Translations under genes and position numbers: made by a program
NCBI RefSeq assembly: GCF_003056355.1
Contig: NZ_PYVW01000011.1
Location: 1 to 64,000 of the forward strand
Reading direction: 5' to 3'
Source of the DNA: Devosia naphthalenivorans
GTDB taxonomy: Bacteria > Pseudomonadota > Alphaproteobacteria > Rhizobiales > Devosiaceae
DNA: 64,000 nt
Notes under the pieces: generated by a model
What the model was told of the DNA's origin: nothing
Seen by the model: only the letters and a program-made list of their open reading frames with translations
Database searches by the model: none
Shown here: in pieces, positions 61,369-64,000 of the stretch
How positions within the stretch are numbered: position 1 is the stretch's first letter
Layout of the letters: each line of letters starts with the position of its first letter

Positions 61369-61607
61369 TCGCCCAGTCCGAACAACTCTTCGATCTGCTC
61401 GCTGCCCATGCGGTCGAAATCATCCGGTGTGGTGAAATGCCCGCTCATAAAACCCGTCCTCTGAACGACGCCTTCGGCCTGATCGATGGGCACAACTTTC
61501 ACCATCGGCCTGCCGGCCTTGGCAATAACAAAGGACTCACCCTTCGCCGCCTGCTCGATCAGGCGTGAGAGGTGGGTCTTGGCTTCATGAATATTGACGG
61601 TCTGCAT
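61365..61607 (-). CDS. vapB: Phd/YefM-type antitoxin (VapB role)
   Basis: 80 residues from ATG 61605-61607 (MQTVNIHEAKTHLSRL), the typical start of this family; a longer frame to 61619 is less likely. Phd/YefM N-terminal domain with KAGRPMVKVVPI, C-terminal toxin-binding tail. Binds VapC and probably its own promoter. The pair is a plasmid stability module between the LuxR gene and traH. Confidence 0.87.
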   Translation of the reverse strand: MQTVNIHEAKTHLSRLIEQAAKGESFVIAKAGRPMVKVVPIDQAEGVVQRTGFMSGHFTTPDDFDRMGSEQIEELFGLGE

Positions 61608-61817
61608 CTCGCATCCCAATGAACTTAGTTTACTGAACTTAGTCTACAACGACATGATGTACAAGGCCTTCAAAATTCACTCAGGCATTATAAGAGCACC
61701 GTTGCAACTTCAACTGGACCATTGGCCCTACATCTGCGATAGCCATCTATCCAGTTGATTTAATTAGATAAAAGTTCCATTATGACAACAGTCGATGAAG
61801 ACCGTTCACTCTTTTGC

Positions 61818-62283
61818 CTATGTCTGAATTTGCTTTGGCGGGTTGACGGTATCCACAACCTCGTACACGCGAACAAACGATTTCAGGTCATTGTTGAGCA
61901 GAGCCAAGACGCTCTCTTTCGTCAGTGACACGGTTTCTATTTTTACGATGCACATGGCCGTTGGCATTGCCTCGCCATCACGTATCGTTTCTCGAAACAC
62001 CGTCTCAACCGCCTCACGCGCAGACACTTCGCTTTCAAAAAACTCATTGTCGACACCATCGTCATACCAACGATGTTCACCTGTCTTCGCCGCAGATGAG
62101 TATGTGTAGAATATGTAACCCCGAGCGTCGGACAATGATTTTCTCCGCGAGCCTGTCGGCGGTGCGCCCCCGCATGATGCTCTTTGACCCCTGGAGATCG
62201 GGGAGTTCGAAACCGTCACGAAACGGCCCCATGGCCTTTAGCTCGTGAGAGCCTGTTGCATACGCCACAGGCTCCCCGACCAT
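61818..62283 (-). pseudogene. Hypothetical gene, apparently frameshifted
   Basis: From ATG 62281-62283 a frame encodes a protein-like sequence (ELKAMGPFRDGFELPD, SIMRGRTADRLAEKIIV) up to about 62130. From there the neighbouring frame continues convincingly (ARGYIFYTYSSAAKTGEHRWYDDG, EFFESEVSAREAVETVFRET) to the stop at 61818. One extra base in GTCC near 62130 explains the shift; joined, the protein would be about 155 residues. I do not recognise the family. If the second part is a separate gene, it would start with GTG 62217-62219 and no ribosome site is seen. Confidence 0.4.
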
Positions 62284-62429
62284 AAGGTCAAGGAGTTCGG
62301 TGCTGTGTCAGCCAGCACCAGCCTTCGTGAGGGGTTTCGACGCCCCGGAGCAGTCGCGTATACCGCTCCACGGACAAACCTAGAAGATGCAACGCAAATT
62401 GTAAAACCTGCGGCATACGATGTGCAGGC

Positions 62430-63038
62430 CTAAATCTGCTCGGCAAGCTTGGAAAGATCGACTCGCATGCCGGCCGCATTTACATCGTTTCCTCCTGCGG
62501 GCAGTGCCACCGGAGCGTCCGGTGCCGTTTCAGCGTCTATTATGGTTTCTGACATCTCGCCGGTCCGGACAGCAGCCACCTCAACGGGCAGCGGTCCCGG
62601 ATCCGGCTCACCAAATACATAGGCACCCTGGAAGGTGCCTGTGCGCCACGCTGTAATCGCCTCCCCAAGCACGGTCGCACTGCTTTCACCACGCGCATAA
62701 ACAACGACCCGATGGACCTTTCCGAACAGGGCCGTACCCATCCGAATATTATCGCATGGATCGACTAGGCCAGCGTTGAGGTCAGCAGCGTCCACGATGC
62801 CGTGGCCTGCTGGATACTGCGTTATTCCTACTCTCACGACCGCCGTGCCCACGAAGCGTTCGATCAGCAGCATGGCAGCTTCAGGTGCCTGCGGCGGTTC
62901 CGGCAGAATAATTCGATTGCCCGACGAAATATTGATCGCGAGCGGGTTCTTCGAGCCAGCTTCAGCAATGAAGCGCTCGACAATGGCAATTTCGATACTC
63001 GGGTCGGCGCATTGCTGAATGATAGCAGCGTCGAACAT
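62430..63038 (-). CDS. traH: Conjugal transfer protein TraH (Ti-plasmid type)
   Basis: 202 residues from ATG 63036-63038 (MFDAAIIQQCADPS), the usual start; the frame upstream to 63158 is traB-overlapping noise. The sequence fits Ti-type TraH: EIAIVERFIAEAGSKNPLAIN and VVRVGITQYPAGHGIVDAADL. A short domain near 60-140 resembles a lytic-transglycosylase-associated fold; the C-terminus is a loose tail. In Ti plasmids it ends the traAFBH operon. Follows traB here by 13 bases. Its role in transfer is not well defined. Confidence 0.87.
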   Translation of the reverse strand: MFDAAIIQQCADPSIEIAIVERFIAEAGSKNPLAINISSGNRIILPEPPQAPEAAMLLIERFVGTAVVRVGITQYPAGHGIVDAADLNAGLVDPCDNIRMGTALFGKVHRVVVYARGESSATVLGEAITAWRTGTFQGAYVFGEPDPGPLPVEVAAVRTGEMSETIIDAETAPDAPVALPAGGNDVNAAGMRVDLSKLAEQI

Positions 63039-63051
63039 GATTTTTTTCCTC

Positions 63052-64000
63052 TCAGGTGTTGAATGCGAAGACGAGAGACAAGCTAAACAGCCGGGCCCAG
63101 GCTGTGGCGCTGGCCCGCTGGATGGCGACGATATTGGTGCCCTCTGTCCACCAGCCATTGCCGGTCGCGACGATCACCTCAGGAGAATGGAGCGCGGACT
63201 GCAGCACCGGCCAGACAATGAGCTGCTCGTAACAAATCAGCGGCAGGATCGTGGCACCGGCAGAGGTGGCAACTGGATTGGCGAAGAAATGCGCCCTGGC
63301 GCCGCCGCCTTCGCCCCACCAGTCCAGCCAGGGCTGCCACATCGAAACCGGCACCGGCATCCTCTCCCGATAGAGGATGCGCCCACCATGGCCGGTTAGC
63401 TCCACCATGACATTGTCGTAGCCGCTGGGGGTAACCACGATGGCACCGGCGTTCACCACGATATCGCGGTCGCGCAGCGCGTCCGTCCAGAGCCGTTCAA
63501 CCGTCGGCGTCCACATGCCGATCGCGCTTTCGGGCAGCACCACGATACCGGCGCCACGGGCCGCCGCCGCCAACACCAGATCGATAGTTTCACGCTGTTG
63601 AGCAAAATCGGCATACTGCCCCTCCGAGCCACGAAACTGTGTGTCGATCCCGATCCAGCCTTTAGGAATGGGTGGCTCGAACCAGGTGACGACCGAAACG
63701 GCCGATAACCCACAAATCACGACGGCCACCAGCGGCCAAACCCGCGTCGTCATCGCGAGCAGACCGGTGCTGGCAGCGGCCACTCCCCACCACCCCCAAC
63801 CGGGAAAGAGGATGCCAGCGGCAGTGATCGGGTGGGCCCAACCGACGATCCCAAATGGCGGCACGCTCATCAGCATGGCCGCGGCAGCATAGCGGCCCGT
63901 GCGGTGCCATCCAGGGCGCGATGCCCAGAGCACTGCGTGCACGCTGACAAAAGCGAGCGAGGCAGCCCCCCAGAGGCCAATGCCGGCGACAACATCGCTG
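63052..64000 (-). CDS. traB: Conjugal transfer protein TraB, N-terminus outside window
   Basis: About 316 codons are visible and the frame is open to the window edge. Ti-type TraB: an N-terminal set of membrane helices (AAAMLMSVPPFGIVGW, WWGVAAASTGLLAMTT, WPLVAVVICGLSAVSVVTW) and a nitrilase/CN-hydrolase domain (WIGIDTQFRGSEGQYADF, then the Glu in VVLPESAIGMW and Cys in PLICYEQL), as in apolipoprotein N-acyltransferases. The usual catalytic Lys region reads YRERMPVPVS, so Lys seems replaced. Precedes traH. It may help DNA transfer or pilus processing; activity is uncertain. Confidence 0.85.
   Translation of the reverse strand, partial: SDVVAGIGLWGAASLAFVSVHAVLWASRPGWHRTGRYAAAAMLMSVPPFGIVGWAHPITAAGILFPGWGWWGVAAASTGLLAMTTRVWPLVAVVICGLSAVSVVTWFEPPIPKGWIGIDTQFRGSEGQYADFAQQRETIDLVLAAAARGAGIVVLPESAIGMWTPTVERLWTDALRDRDIVVNAGAIVVTPSGYDNVMVELTGHGGRILYRERMPVPVSMWQPWLDWWGEGGGARAHFFANPVATSAGATILPLICYEQLIVWPVLQSALHSPEVIVATGNGWWTEGTNIVAIQRASATAWARLFSLSLVFAFNT

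Overview
This window looks like part of a large repABC plasmid (or chromid) of an alphaproteobacterium, probably of the order Hyphomicrobiales. The evidence is the repABC replicon with its counter-transcribed RNA and palindromic parS-like sites, a Ti-type trbBCDEJKLFGHI mating-pair operon transcribed divergently from repABC, a TraR-like LuxR regulator right after trbI, traB/traH on the other strand, and a ScpB-like / DUF1403 / tyrosine-recombinase cassette of the kind seen on rhizobial plasmids. Base composition is fairly GC-rich. A Devosia-like host is possible, but I hold this loosely.

Layout. 1-5.4 kb is an eroded metal/stress island: the end of a CDF metal pump, an L,D-transpeptidase lipoprotein, a truncated CDF gene, dmeR-dmeF, a Cys-rich copper-storage protein, a frameshifted response regulator and a Crp/Fnr regulator. 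5.8-10.3 kb is transposon territory: a 3' remnant of one tniQ element, a truncated universal-stress-protein gene, then an intact tniA-tniB-tniQ transposon with multiple terminal repeats that has cut a racemase-like gene after 18 codons. 10.3-25.6 kb is a central-carbon module under an IclR regulator: gnd-zwf-fbp on the + strand, and M24 hydrolase-hyi-tal-pgi, tctCBA and an alcohol dehydrogenase on the - strand. A recurring palindrome, TTTCAC-N3-GTGAAA, lies upstream of these transcription units. 26-35.2 kb is a second catabolic module (enolase-superfamily dehydratase, RraA-type aldolase, two dehydrogenases, AllA-like lyase, polar ABC transporter, 2-hydroxyacid dehydrogenase, second IclR). A lone ProX-type binding protein and an IS110 remnant follow.

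37.9-64 kb is plasmid backbone: an IetA/IetS-type ATPase-protease pair, the ScpB/DUF1403/integrase cassette with a 35-bp palindrome at its divergent promoter, three small genes, a RES/Xre toxin-antitoxin pair, repC-repB-repA (all on the - strand), two 18-bp lux-box-like palindromes between repA and trbB, the complete trb operon, the LuxR regulator, a VapBC pair, a frameshifted hypothetical gene, traH and an incomplete traB.

How it works together (inference). The first metabolic module could import a carboxylate through TctCBA, oxidise or isomerise it with the dehydrogenase, Hyi-like and M24 enzymes, and run carbon through FBPase, Pgi, Zwf, Gnd and Tal as an NADPH-generating pentose cycle. The second looks like acid-sugar uptake and breakdown. 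The backbone combines replication, partition, quorum-controlled transfer and three post-segregational or defence-like modules.
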